From Actinoplanes sp. M2I2 (GTDB lineage: Bacteria; Actinomycetota; Actinomycetes; Mycobacteriales; Micromonosporaceae), in the NCBI RefSeq assembly GCF_023544445.1, contig NZ_JALPVJ010000007.1:372001-436000 (forward strand): a stretch of 64,000 bases of DNA, in the 5' to 3' direction. The position numbers were made by a program, and so were the translations under genes. Shown here in pieces: positions 12,450 through 21,160 of the stretch. Below the pieces are notes generated by a model. That model saw nothing but the letters and a program-made list of their open reading frames with translations, was not told where the DNA came from and ran no database searches. Position 1 is the stretch's first letter. Every line of letters starts with the position of its first letter.

Positions 12450-13012
12450 CAGCGCCGCCCGCCCGCCGAGCCGGTCGCACCGAGCTCGTTGATGAAGCGG
12501 TCCACCGTGCCCCGGCTGCGGGCCTCGTCGGCGAGTGCCTCACCGACGATCCGACCGGCCAGGTCGACCGCCAGCGTGCCGATCTCGGAGCGGAGCTCCC
12601 GCACGATGCTCTCGCGCTGGGTGGTGAGCTGCTCCTGGCCGGCGCCGATGATGCGGTCCGACTCCTCGCGGGCCTTGGCCAGGATGTCCTGACGGATGCC
12701 CTCGGCGTCGGCCCGGGCCTCGTCGCGGATGCGCGCGGCCTCGGTACGAGCCTCGGCCAGCTGGGCCTTGTACTGCTCGAGGAGCTGGTTGGCCTCGGCC
12801 TGGGCGGTCTCGGCGCGCTTGATGCCGCCCTCGATCGCGTCGACCCGGGCCGCGAACGTCTTCTCCATCATCGGGAAGACGAACTTCATCAGCACGGCGC
12901 ACAGGATGACGAAGGCGATGGTGCCGACGACGATCTCCTGCCACAGCGGGATGATCGGGTTGTGCTCCGTGGCGCCCTCTTCGGCGGCAATGGTCAGAAC
13001 TTCGGTGATCAT
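12449..13012 (-). CDS. atpF: F1Fo ATP synthase subunit b
   Basis: A 187-aa peripheral-stalk subunit with one N-terminal transmembrane helix (EIVVGTIAFVILCAVLMKFVF is the segment, quoted here only by its ends EIVV...KFVF) and a long charged coiled coil (RAETAQAEANQLLEQYKAQL and following). The C-terminus dimerises and binds delta. ATG 13012 is five bases after AGGAGG; a GTG at 13018 overlaps that site and is rejected. Confidence 0.97.
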   Translation of the reverse strand: MITEVLTIAAEEGATEHNPIIPLWQEIVVGTIAFVILCAVLMKFVFPMMEKTFAARVDAIEGGIKRAETAQAEANQLLEQYKAQLAEARTEAARIRDEARADAEGIRQDILAKAREESDRIIGAGQEQLTTQRESIVRELRSEIGTLAVDLAGRIVGEALADEARSRGTVDRFINELGATGSAGGRR

Positions 13013-13037
13013 GGACACCTCCTAACGAGGCTGCACG

Positions 13038-14145
<1,108 letters not shown>

Positions 14146-14160
14146 CGTAGCCCTTTCCTG

Positions 14161-14394
14161 TCAGGCGCCGAGACGGCGCACAATGAGGTAGACACCGCCG
14201 CCGACACCGACCACCGCGCCGATTCCGGCGAAGATGCCTCTGGTGCCGACCCAGTGATCAACCAGCCAACCGATCGCTCCCCACACCAACATGCCCGAAA
14301 TGAGGTAAGCGACCGCCGTCATTCCCATGCCCGTGTCGGGGGGAGTCTCGTCGTCGTTACCGCTGGGTTTCCTGGGAGGTTCTTGACCGGTCAT
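14161..14394 (-). CDS. AtpZ/AtpI-family small membrane protein
   Basis: A 77-aa protein with a charged, Pro-rich N-terminus and two transmembrane helices (MTAVAYLISGMLVWGAIGWLV, quoted as AYLISGMLVWGAIGWL; then GIFAGIGAVVGVGGGVYLIV). This is the layout of the AtpZ/AtpI helper proteins encoded ahead of atpB, proposed to help c-ring assembly or Mg2+ handling. ATG 14394 (MTGQEPP) is preferred; an upstream reading would run through the promoter region. Confidence 0.85.
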   Translation of the reverse strand: MTGQEPPRKPSGNDDETPPDTGMGMTAVAYLISGMLVWGAIGWLVDHWVGTRGIFAGIGAVVGVGGGVYLIVRRLGA

Positions 14395-14541
14395 GACGGC
14401 CCGAACGATATCAGCAGGAAAGGCGAGGCTAAGCGGGACCCCCCGCACAACCGCAGCTGTCCAGGCGTCAGGGGTCTCGCAACTGGAAGGACACGGTACT
14501 CCCCCTTCGCCATAACCCAACAAGCCATAACCGTTCACGTC

Positions 14542-14593
14542 ACCGTTTCGTGGTCAACAAACCACGATTAGTGCGCTGACGAGGCGAAACGGT
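14542..14593. promoter_or_regulatory. nested inverted repeats upstream of the atp operon
   Basis: The 209-base gap 14395-14603 holds an outer pair of 9-bp arms (accgtttcg 14542-14550 / cgaaacggt 14585-14593) and an inner 7-bp hairpin (tcgtggt 14548-14554 / accacga 14561-14567). The two share bases 14548-14550, so they cannot both form fully. The site starts 11 bases after the stop of the upstream gene on the minus strand. It lacks a T-run, so it may be an operator or RNA switch for the atp operon as well as a weak terminator. Confidence 0.5.
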
Positions 14594-14603
14594 CACTACT
14601 CGA

Positions 14604-15110
14604 TCAGTTCGGGCGACTCACTTTGTGGAACCACCACGCCTGGACCGCCGTCCAGACCACGACGCCCGCGACGATTCCCCAGCCGAGCGCGTCCTTACCG
14701 GCCCATTCGGACGAGACCCCGAATGCCAGCACCACGCCCAGCGCGCTGTACTTCAGCACGTAGGTGAACAAGGCCAGCGGCATCAACAGGGCCGGCCGCA
14801 CAGTATCGGCCCAGGCAATGACGAGCGTCGACATCGTGAAGCTGACCGTCACGATCAGTACGCCGGACGCGGCGCCGAGAGCCGCAGGCGCTCCCCCGCT
14901 CAGGAAACCGGCCGACGCGGCGCACAGCAGCAACGCGAACGACACGGCGCTGAGGAACGGCAGGTGCGCCACCCGCCAGCGCGGGTCGGCCGGCAGCGGC
15001 GGCAGATCGGGCAGCGGACGGTTGTCCTCGTCGTCCTTGGCGGCCTGCTCCCGCTGGAACGCCAGCGCCCGCTGCCGCTCCTGCTCGAATTCGTCGGTCT
15101 CGGTCGTCAC
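14604..15110 (-). CDS. AtpI-like (ATP synthase protein I) membrane protein
   Basis: A 168-aa protein: about 45 charged, Pro-rich residues (QERQRALAFQREQAAKDDED is the start of a likely helix), then four hydrophobic helices. Its place directly before the atp genes and its four-helix layout suit the 'ATP synthase I' family. Sequence similarity to that family is weak by eye, so the name is partly positional. GlyA lies 63 bases upstream. Confidence 0.7.
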   Translation of the reverse strand: MTTETDEFEQERQRALAFQREQAAKDDEDNRPLPDLPPLPADPRWRVAHLPFLSAVSFALLLCAASAGFLSGGAPAALGAASGVLIVTVSFTMSTLVIAWADTVRPALLMPLALFTYVLKYSALGVVLAFGVSSEWAGKDALGWGIVAGVVVWTAVQAWWFHKVSRPN

Positions 15111-15173
15111 GCTGAGCCTCCCGGCTTGCCCACTGCGGCCCGGCCACCGCTCTGCCCGGCCGGGCGCGGTCGC

Positions 15174-16463
15174 TCAGGCCATCACTTCCGCCCGCCCGTA
15201 CGCCGGGAACCGGCGCACCAGGCCGGCCACCTCGTCCGCGGCGTCGGCCAGGCGGGACGCCCCGGCCGCCGTGTCGGGATCGCTGCGCACGGCGGCGCCG
15301 ATGAGCCCGGCGATCTGGCGCATCTCGCCCTCACGCATGCCCTGGGTGGTCACGCTGGGCGAGCCGACCCGGATGCCCGAGGCCACCGCGGGTCGCTGAG
15401 GATCGTACGGGATGGCGTTCTTGTTGAGCGTGATGCGGGCCAGGTCGCACCGCGCCTCGGCATCGCGGCCGGTCACCCCGAGGTCGCGCAGGTCGGTCAG
15501 GGCCAGGTGGGTGTCGGTGCCGCCGGACACCGGGCGCATGCCCTCGGCGGCCAGACCCGCGGTCAGGGCCTGGGCGTTCTTGACGACCTGCCGCGCGTAC
15601 GCCTGGAAACCCGGCAGCGAGGCCTCGCGCAGGGCCACCGCCTTGGCCGCCACCACGTGCATCATCGGGCCGCCCTGGCTGAACGGGAAGACCGCCTTGT
15701 CGATCCGCTGGGCCAGCTCGGCCCGGCACAGGATCATGCCGCCGCGGGGACCGCGCAGCACCTTGTGGGTGGTGCAGGTGACGACGTCGGCGTGCGGCAC
15801 CGGCGACGGGATGGCCCGGCCGGCCACCAGCCCGATGAAGTGCGCCGCGTCGACCACCAGATAGGCGCCCACCTCGTCGGCGATCTCGCGGAACCGGGCG
15901 AAGTCGATCAGGCGGGAGTAGGCGGTGGCCCCGCACACGATCATCTTGGGCCGGTGGGCCAGCGCGAGGTCGCGGACCTCGTCGTAGTCGATCCGTTCGG
16001 TGTCGGCGGTGACCCGGTAGCCGATCGGGTGGAACCACTTGCCGCTGAAGTTGACCCGGCTGCCGTGGGTCAGATGGCCGCCGTGGGACAGCTCCATCGC
16101 CAGCACCGGGTCGCCCGGCTCGGCCAGGGCCGCGTACGCGGCGAGGTTGGCGGCCGTGCCCGAGTGCGGCTGGACGTTGGCGTGGTCGGCGCCGAACAGG
16201 TCCTTGGCCCGCTCGACGGCCAGCCGCTCGGCCCGGTCGGCCTCGGCGCAGCCGCCGTAGTAGCGCTCGCCCGGATAGCCCTCGGCGTACTTGTTGGCCA
16301 GGGTCGAGCCGAGAGCGGCCAGCACGGCCGATGAGGTGAAGTTCTCGCTGGCGATCAGCTGCAGCCCGCCGCGCTGGCGTTCCACCTCGGCCAGCAGGAC
16401 GTGGGCGATCTCCGGATCGGCACGCTCGAGCGCGGTGAAATCCGGCCCCCAGAAGGTGTCCAC
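15174..16463 (-). CDS. glyA: serine hydroxymethyltransferase (glyA-type, divergent copy)
   Basis: A PLP enzyme interconverting serine and glycine with tetrahydrofolate as one-carbon carrier. The 429-aa protein keeps [32 protein letters not shown] and the PLP-lysine motif (Lys234 in [12 protein letters not shown]). The residue after Lys is Val where the family nearly always has Thr, and [12 protein letters not shown] replaces the usual VDMAHxAGLVA, so this looks like a paralogue; another glyA elsewhere is likely. GTG 16463 follows GGGGAGGG by a few bases and is chosen over an upstream TTG. It is divergent from the SDR gene. Confidence 0.93.
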   Translation of the reverse strand: MDTFWGPDFTALERADPEIAHVLLAEVERQRGGLQLIASENFTSSAVLAALGSTLANKYAEGYPGERYYGGCAEADRAERLAVERAKDLFGADHANVQPHSGTAANLAAYAALAEPGDPVLAMELSHGGHLTHGSRVNFSGKWFHPIGYRVTADTERIDYDEVRDLALAHRPKMIVCGATAYSRLIDFARFREIADEVGAYLVVDAAHFIGLVAGRAIPSPVPHADVVTCTTHKVLRGPRGGMILCRAELAQRIDKAVFPFSQGGPMMHVVAAKAVALREASLPGFQAYARQVVKNAQALTAGLAAEGMRPVSGGTDTHLALTDLRDLGVTGRDAEARCDLARITLNKNAIPYDPQRPAVASGIRVGSPSVTTQGMREGEMRQIAGLIGAAVRSDPDTAAGASRLADAADEVAGLVRRFPAYGRAEVMA

Positions 16464-16543
16464 GTGCCCTCCCCGAGTAGGCAACGTCGCCGGTTTCGAG
16501 CATATGGCTTACAGGGTGCTCTCCGGGGGCACAGTCTGCGTTT

Positions 16544-18013
16544 ATGCGCTGCTTGGTGACCGGTGCGACCGGATATATCGGCGGGCGGCTCGCACCCCGC
16601 CTGCTCGAGGCCGGCCACGAGGTGCGCTGCCTGACCCGGGGCGCGGGCCGGCTGCGCGACGTGCCCTGGGCCGGGCAGGTCGAGGTGGCCGAGGGCGATC
16701 TGAACAAGGCCGAGACCCTCGCCGCCGCGCTGGAGGGCGTCGACGTGGCGTACTTCCTGGTCCACTCGCTGGGCCGGAAGGACTTCGAGACGCTGGACCG
16801 GCAGGCGGCGGAGAACTTCGCGACGGCGGCCAAGGCGGCCGGGGTGTCCCGCGTCGTCTATCTCGGCGGCCCCGAGCCGCCGCCCGAGGACCACCCCTCC
16901 CCGCACCTGCGCTCGCGGGCCGAGGTCGCCCGGATCCTGCTGGCCAGTGGCGTCCCGACCACGGTGCTGCGGGCGCCGGTGATCATCGGGTCCGGATCGG
17001 CGTCGTTCGAGATGCTGCGCTACCTGACCGAGCGCCTGCCGGTCATGGTCACCCCGCGCTGGGTCCGCAACAAGATCCAGCCCATCGCCGTACGGGACGT
17101 CCTGCGCTACCTGATCGCCGCGGCCACCATGCCGCCCGAGGTCAACCGGGGTTTCGACATCGGCGGCCAGGACGTGCTCACCTACGGCCAGATGATGCAG
17201 GGCTACGCCCACGTCGCCGGGCTGCGGCGACGGGTGATCGTGCCGTTGCGCCCGCTCAGCCCCTGGCTCTCGGCCCACTGGGTCGGGGTGGTCACGCCGG
17301 TGCCCAACGCGATCGCCCGCCCCCTGGTGGCCAGCCTGATCCACGAGGCGGTGGCCCACGAGAACGACATCGCCGAGTACGCGCCGGGTGAGCCGCTCGG
17401 CTTCGAGCAGGCCGTCCGGGTCGCGCTGGGCAAGGTCCGCGACGCCAACGTGGAGACCCGCTGGTCGAACGCGGCCGGCCGGGACGCGGCGGCCGAGCCG
17501 CTGCCGTCGGACCCGGACTGGTCCGGCGGCAGCATCTACGTCGACGAGCGCAGCCGCGAGGTCAAGGCGCCGGTCGAGGCCCTGTGGCGGGTCATCGAGG
17601 GCGTCGGCGGTGAGAACGGCTGGTACTCGTTCCCGCTGGCCTGGTCGGTCCGCGGCTGGCTGGACCGGCTGGTCGGCGGGGTCGGGCTGCGCCGGGGGCG
17701 GCGCGACCGCCACCGCCTGCTGGTCGGCGAGGCGCTGGACTGGTGGCGGGTGGAGGAGATCGAGCCGGGCAAGCTGCTGCGGCTGCGGGCCGAGATGCGG
17801 GTGCCGGGCCGGGCCTGGCTGGAGATGACCGCCGCGCCCGACGGCCACGGCGGCAGCGTCTATCGTCAGCGGGCCGTCTTCCTGCCCCGCGGACTGGCCG
17901 GTCACGCCTACTGGGCGGCTGTCGTGCCCTTCCACGGCTTCATCTTCACCGGCATGGTCCGCAACATCGCGCGGGGCGCCGAGACTATGTCGCCCTGGCG
18001 GCCGCGCGGGTGA
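16544..18013 (+). CDS. NAD(P)-binding SDR-family oxidoreductase with C-terminal DUF2867 domain
   Basis: A 489-aa two-domain protein. The N-terminal extended-SDR/NmrA-like fold starts CLVTGATGYIGGRL (dinucleotide-binding Gly motif at residues 7-13). It continues with GDLNKAETL and a GGPEPPPEDHPS loop. From about residue 330 a DUF2867 (START-like) domain follows (WRVEEIEPGKLLRLRAEM). Such fusions are common in actinomycetes; the substrate is unknown. It is an insertion between glyA and the tsaC region, on the other strand. Its 3' end overlaps the sua5 gene by 29 bases. Confidence 0.88.
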   Translation: MRCLVTGATGYIGGRLAPRLLEAGHEVRCLTRGAGRLRDVPWAGQVEVAEGDLNKAETLAAALEGVDVAYFLVHSLGRKDFETLDRQAAENFATAAKAAGVSRVVYLGGPEPPPEDHPSPHLRSRAEVARILLASGVPTTVLRAPVIIGSGSASFEMLRYLTERLPVMVTPRWVRNKIQPIAVRDVLRYLIAAATMPPEVNRGFDIGGQDVLTYGQMMQGYAHVAGLRRRVIVPLRPLSPWLSAHWVGVVTPVPNAIARPLVASLIHEAVAHENDIAEYAPGEPLGFEQAVRVALGKVRDANVETRWSNAAGRDAAAEPLPSDPDWSGGSIYVDERSREVKAPVEALWRVIEGVGGENGWYSFPLAWSVRGWLDRLVGGVGLRRGRRDRHRLLVGEALDWWRVEEIEPGKLLRLRAEMRVPGRAWLEMTAAPDGHGGSVYRQRAVFLPRGLAGHAYWAAVVPFHGFIFTGMVRNIARGAETMSPWRPRG

Positions 18014-18935
18014 GGCGATCCCGGACGGCCAGCCAGTCCTCGCCCGGGGGCGGCTCCTGCACCAGGATCGTCGTCACCCCGGCGTCGTCCAGGCGGTGCA
18101 GGGCGGCGTAGAGGTCGGCCGCGTACTCGCGCGGGTCGCCGGACAGGACCTCGGCGCCCTCGACCTCCACCGTCTCGTAGGTCAGCACGCCCACGGACCC
18201 GTGCCGCTCGACGTCACGGACGTCGTCGACCAGCATCAGGGTGGCCCGCGGCGCGTAATGCCGGCGACTCAGCCCGGGCGACGACCGGACCGACCCGTCC
18301 GACGGCCCTTCGCCGGGCAGAGTGATCGGGCCGGCCACGTCGCGGAGCGCGCGCAGCGGGAGGGCGCCCGGGCGCAGCAGCCGGACCCCGGAGCCGGTCA
18401 GGTCGACCACGGTCGACTCGATGCCCCACGACGCCGGGCCGCCGTCGAGCACCAGCGGCACGTCGGGCAGGCTGCGCAGCACGTGCTCGGCGGTGGTCGG
18501 CGAGATGCTCTCGGAGCGGTTGGCGCTGGGCGCGGCGAGCGCGAGCCCGGACGCCTCGAGCAGCCGCAGGGCCACCTCGTGGGCCGGGATGCGGATGGCG
18601 ATGGTGTCGTTGCTCGCGCCGACCCCGTCGAGGTGACGGGCCCGCGGGAGCACGAGCGTCAGCGGTCCCGGCCAGAACCGGGCGGCCAGCTCGTTGGCCT
18701 CGTCGGGCCACGACTCGGTCAGCTCGCGGGCGGCCTCGACGTTGGCCACGTGCACGATCAGCGGATTCCAGGACGGCCGGTTCTTCAGCCGGTAGATCTC
18801 GCCGACGGCCTTCTCGGAGAAGGCGTTCGCGCCCAGGCCGTAGACGGTCTCGGTGGGGAAGGCGACCACCGAGTCGGCCCGCAGCACCTCGACGGCCCGC
18901 CGGAGCCCGTCGGCGTCCGGCCGCACCAGCCTCAC
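17985..18935 (-). CDS. L-threonylcarbamoyladenylate synthase, full-length Sua5 type
   Basis: Makes threonylcarbamoyl-AMP from Thr, bicarbonate and ATP for tRNA t6A37. The 316-aa protein has the YrdC domain with intact motifs: FPTETVYGLGANA, KNRPSWNPL (KxR), APSANRSESISPTTAEHV (SxN) and RLLRPGALP. A linker then leads to the C-terminal Sua5 domain (LSRRHYAPRA marks its start). Because all key residues are intact, this copy is the likelier t6A enzyme of the two in the window. Its last four bases overlap with the start of the unit below only loosely: the phosphatase gene stop at 18932 overlaps its start. Confidence 0.93.
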   Translation of the reverse strand: MRLVRPDADGLRRAVEVLRADSVVAFPTETVYGLGANAFSEKAVGEIYRLKNRPSWNPLIVHVANVEAARELTESWPDEANELAARFWPGPLTLVLPRARHLDGVGASNDTIAIRIPAHEVALRLLEASGLALAAPSANRSESISPTTAEHVLRSLPDVPLVLDGGPASWGIESTVVDLTGSGVRLLRPGALPLRALRDVAGPITLPGEGPSDGSVRSSPGLSRRHYAPRATLMLVDDVRDVERHGSVGVLTYETVEVEGAEVLSGDPREYAADLYAALHRLDDAGVTTILVQEPPPGEDWLAVRDRLTRAAARAT

Positions 18936-19525
18936 GGGAGCAGCAGCACGGCGAACGGGACCGTGGTGTCCTCGATCTCGTCGCCGATGCGCTGGAACGT
19001 CTGGTCGCCGCGGCCCCAGGGGTCGTCGAGGTCGTCGCCGGGGCGGGGGCCGTCGCCGTCGCGCAGCCGGTGCACGGCCTCGACGATCGCCAGCCCGCGG
19101 GCGCGTACCGCCTCGGGCTTGGGCTCGGCCACCGGCAGCCGGGCCGCGTCGACCCCGGCCAGCAGCCGCCCGAACTCGCCGGTGACGAACGTGCGGTCGG
19201 CCGCGTCGGGGCGCAGCGCGACCACGTAGTCGTACTGGTCGGCGGTCGCCGTGAGGATCAGGTCGGCCTCGTCGATGAAGTCACCGCGCAGCTTGCGGGC
19301 CTGGAAGCCCTCGTCCGAGCCGCCCCGGGAGAGCACCTGCCGGGCCGCGGGCGGGTTCATCTCCTCGCCCTCGTGCCAGCCGCCGGTGCCCGCGCTGACG
19401 CTGCGCACCAACTGGTCGGCCTGCTCGCCGGCCCGGTCGCGGGCGGCGCGGGCCAGCAGCCGCTCGGCCATCGGGGACCGGCAGATGTTGCCCATGCAGA
19501 CGTGCAGGACGGTGAAGGGCGTCAC
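18932..19525 (-). CDS. low-molecular-weight protein-tyrosine phosphatase
   Basis: A 197-aa cytosolic phosphatase. The P-loop CMGNICRS (CX5R: nucleophile Cys10, Arg16) is at the very start. The general-acid Asp is in DDPWGRGDQTF near the C-terminus. In actinobacteria relatives act on capsule or signalling phosphotyrosine. GTG 19525 is used: one base after the stop of the tsaC-like gene, so the two are probably co-translated. Longer readings run into that gene. It is slightly longer than the classic 150-residue family because of a loop between residues 60 and 110. Confidence 0.93.
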   Translation of the reverse strand: MTPFTVLHVCMGNICRSPMAERLLARAARDRAGEQADQLVRSVSAGTGGWHEGEEMNPPAARQVLSRGGSDEGFQARKLRGDFIDEADLILTATADQYDYVVALRPDAADRTFVTGEFGRLLAGVDAARLPVAEPKPEAVRARGLAIVEAVHRLRDGDGPRPGDDLDDPWGRGDQTFQRIGDEIEDTTVPFAVLLLP

Positions 19526-19526
19526 G

Positions 19527-20174
19527 TCAGGCCTCCGCCGCCAGCATCTCCGGCACGACGTCGCGCAGCTTCTCCAGCGAGATCGCCCCGGCCCGCAGCA
19601 GCTGCGGCACCTCACCGCTGACGTCGACGATCGAGCTCGGCGCCGGGTCGTGCGCCTCGCCGGCCTCGAGGTAGACGCGGACCGAGTACTCGAGCTGGTC
19701 GCGGGCCGCCTCGGCGGTCGCCGGGGACGGCTGCCCGACCTTGTTGGCCGTCGTGACCGCCATCGGGCCGACCGCGCGGAGCACCTCGAGGGCCACCGGG
19801 TGCAGCGGCATGCGGACGGCCACCCGGCCGCCCGTGTCGCCCAGATCCCACTGCAGGCTGGGCGAGTGCTCGACGTAGAGGGTCAGCGCGCCGGGCCAGA
19901 ACGCGTCGGCCAGTTCCCGCGCCGCCTTGGGCAGCGAGTAGACCAGGCCGTCGAGCGTGTGCCGGGAGCCGACCAGCACGGGCGGCGGAACCTGGTTGGT
20001 CACGCTGCGCGCATGGTGCAGCGAGGTGATCGCGTGCGGGGTGAACGCGTCCGCGCCGACCCCGTAGACCGTGTCGGTCGGCAGCACGACCAGTTCACCG
20101 CTCTTGACAGCCTCGACGGCGGCGGCGATGCCGCGATCCCGGTCCGCGGTGGTACGGCAGTCGTAGAGCATCAC
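19527..20174 (-). CDS. TsaC/YrdC-domain protein with degenerate active-site motifs
   Basis: A 215-aa YrdC-fold protein in the position of the conserved actinobacterial sua5 gene after prmC. The fold is clear (VVLPTDTVYGVGADAF, AFWPGALTLYVEHSP, RVAVRMPLHPVALEVL, SSIVDVSG, QLLRAGAI). However, the invariant KxR substrate motif reads HAR (HHARSVTNQ) and the SAN motif reads TAN (VTTANKVGQ). It may have lost or changed threonylcarbamoyl-AMP activity, with the full-length Sua5 nearby as replacement. No fused C-terminal Sua5 domain is present. The start ATG-ATG pair at 20174 is well placed after prmC. Confidence 0.9.
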   Translation of the reverse strand: MMLYDCRTTADRDRGIAAAVEAVKSGELVVLPTDTVYGVGADAFTPHAITSLHHARSVTNQVPPPVLVGSRHTLDGLVYSLPKAARELADAFWPGALTLYVEHSPSLQWDLGDTGGRVAVRMPLHPVALEVLRAVGPMAVTTANKVGQPSPATAEAARDQLEYSVRVYLEAGEAHDPAPSSIVDVSGEVPQLLRAGAISLEKLRDVVPEMLAAEA

Positions 20175-20208
20175 ACCGTGCAGTGTGCCATGCGACGCGC
20201 CGCATCGA

Positions 20209-21102
20209 TCAGGTGCGCCGGGCGGTCGCGTACCGGGGGCGCCCGGTCAGGTCGTCATGGGCGGTCACCTCGGCGAACCGGCCGTCGGCGCGCAGCAGCG
20301 CCGGAACCGCCTCGCCATGCACGTCGTCGTGCTCGAGGCCGACCACCCCGCCCGGCTTGAGCAGGGCCGCGGCCAGCGCGATGACCGGCCGGATGACGGT
20401 GAGCCCGTCGCCGCCGCCGAAGACCGCCGCGGCCGGGTCGTGCTCGGCGACCTCGGGCGGCACCGGGGTGCCGTCGGGCACGTACGGCGGGTTGCACAGC
20501 AACACGTCCACCTGGCCGCGCGAGCCGGCAAGCAGGTGCGGATCGGTGACGTCCCCCTCGACGACCTCGACCGCCGGGAACCGGGCGGCGTTGCGGCGCA
20601 GATAGGCCAGCGCGGCCGGGGACTGCTCGACCGCGACGACCCGGCCCGGCTCGGCCTCGTCGGCCACGGCGAGCGCGATCGCGCCGGAGCCGCTGCACAG
20701 GTCGACCACGGTGGCGCCGGGCGCGGTGTGCCCGATCCCCCAGCCGGCCAGGAGTTCCGTCTCGGGTCGTGGGACGAAGACGCCCGCCCCGACCTCGAGT
20801 TCGAGGTGCCGGAAGGCGGCCGTGCCCAGCAGGTGCTGCAGCGGGATGCGCCGGGCCCGCTCGGCCACCAGCCCGGTGAACCGGCTCAGCTCCTCGGGGC
20901 GCAACGAGTCCACGAGCAACAACCGCCCACGTGAGATGCCCAGGATGTGCGCGGCCAGCAGCTCGGCATCGACGCGGGGTGATGTCACGCCGGCCGCCGC
21001 GAGATCGGCCACCGCCGCCGCGAGCGCTCGGCTCAGCGACGTCCGCTCCCAAGATCGGGAGGTGTTTTCCAAGTCGGGCACGGCATAATCATCGGACGTC
21101 AC
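20209..21102 (-). CDS. prmC: peptide chain release factor N5-glutamine methyltransferase
   Basis: PrmC (HemK) methylates the Gln of the GGQ motif in RF1 and RF2. The 297-aa protein has the N-terminal helical domain, the SAM-binding motif VVDLCSGSGAIALA and the catalytic NPPY motif (LLCNPPYVPDG) that holds the target Gln. GTG 21102 is the likeliest start; longer readings overlap the divergent GGDEF gene. PrmC normally follows prfA directly; here two foreign-looking genes on the plus strand separate them. Confidence 0.95.
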   Translation of the reverse strand: MTSDDYAVPDLENTSRSWERTSLSRALAAAVADLAAAGVTSPRVDAELLAAHILGISRGRLLLVDSLRPEELSRFTGLVAERARRIPLQHLLGTAAFRHLELEVGAGVFVPRPETELLAGWGIGHTAPGATVVDLCSGSGAIALAVADEAEPGRVVAVEQSPAALAYLRRNAARFPAVEVVEGDVTDPHLLAGSRGQVDVLLCNPPYVPDGTPVPPEVAEHDPAAAVFGGGDGLTVIRPVIALAAALLKPGGVVGLEHDDVHGEAVPALLRADGRFAEVTAHDDLTGRPRYATARRT

Positions 21103-21160
21103 GTGCGACGTCGACCGGCCGGGTCGGCGCTCGACGCGCGGCACGGGTGGGAGGCGCCTG

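Noticed and set aside
16355..17935. A minus-strand frame opposite the SDR gene
   Set aside because: His/Asp/Arg-rich shadow sequence; the SDR/DUF2867 protein on the plus strand has clear motifs.
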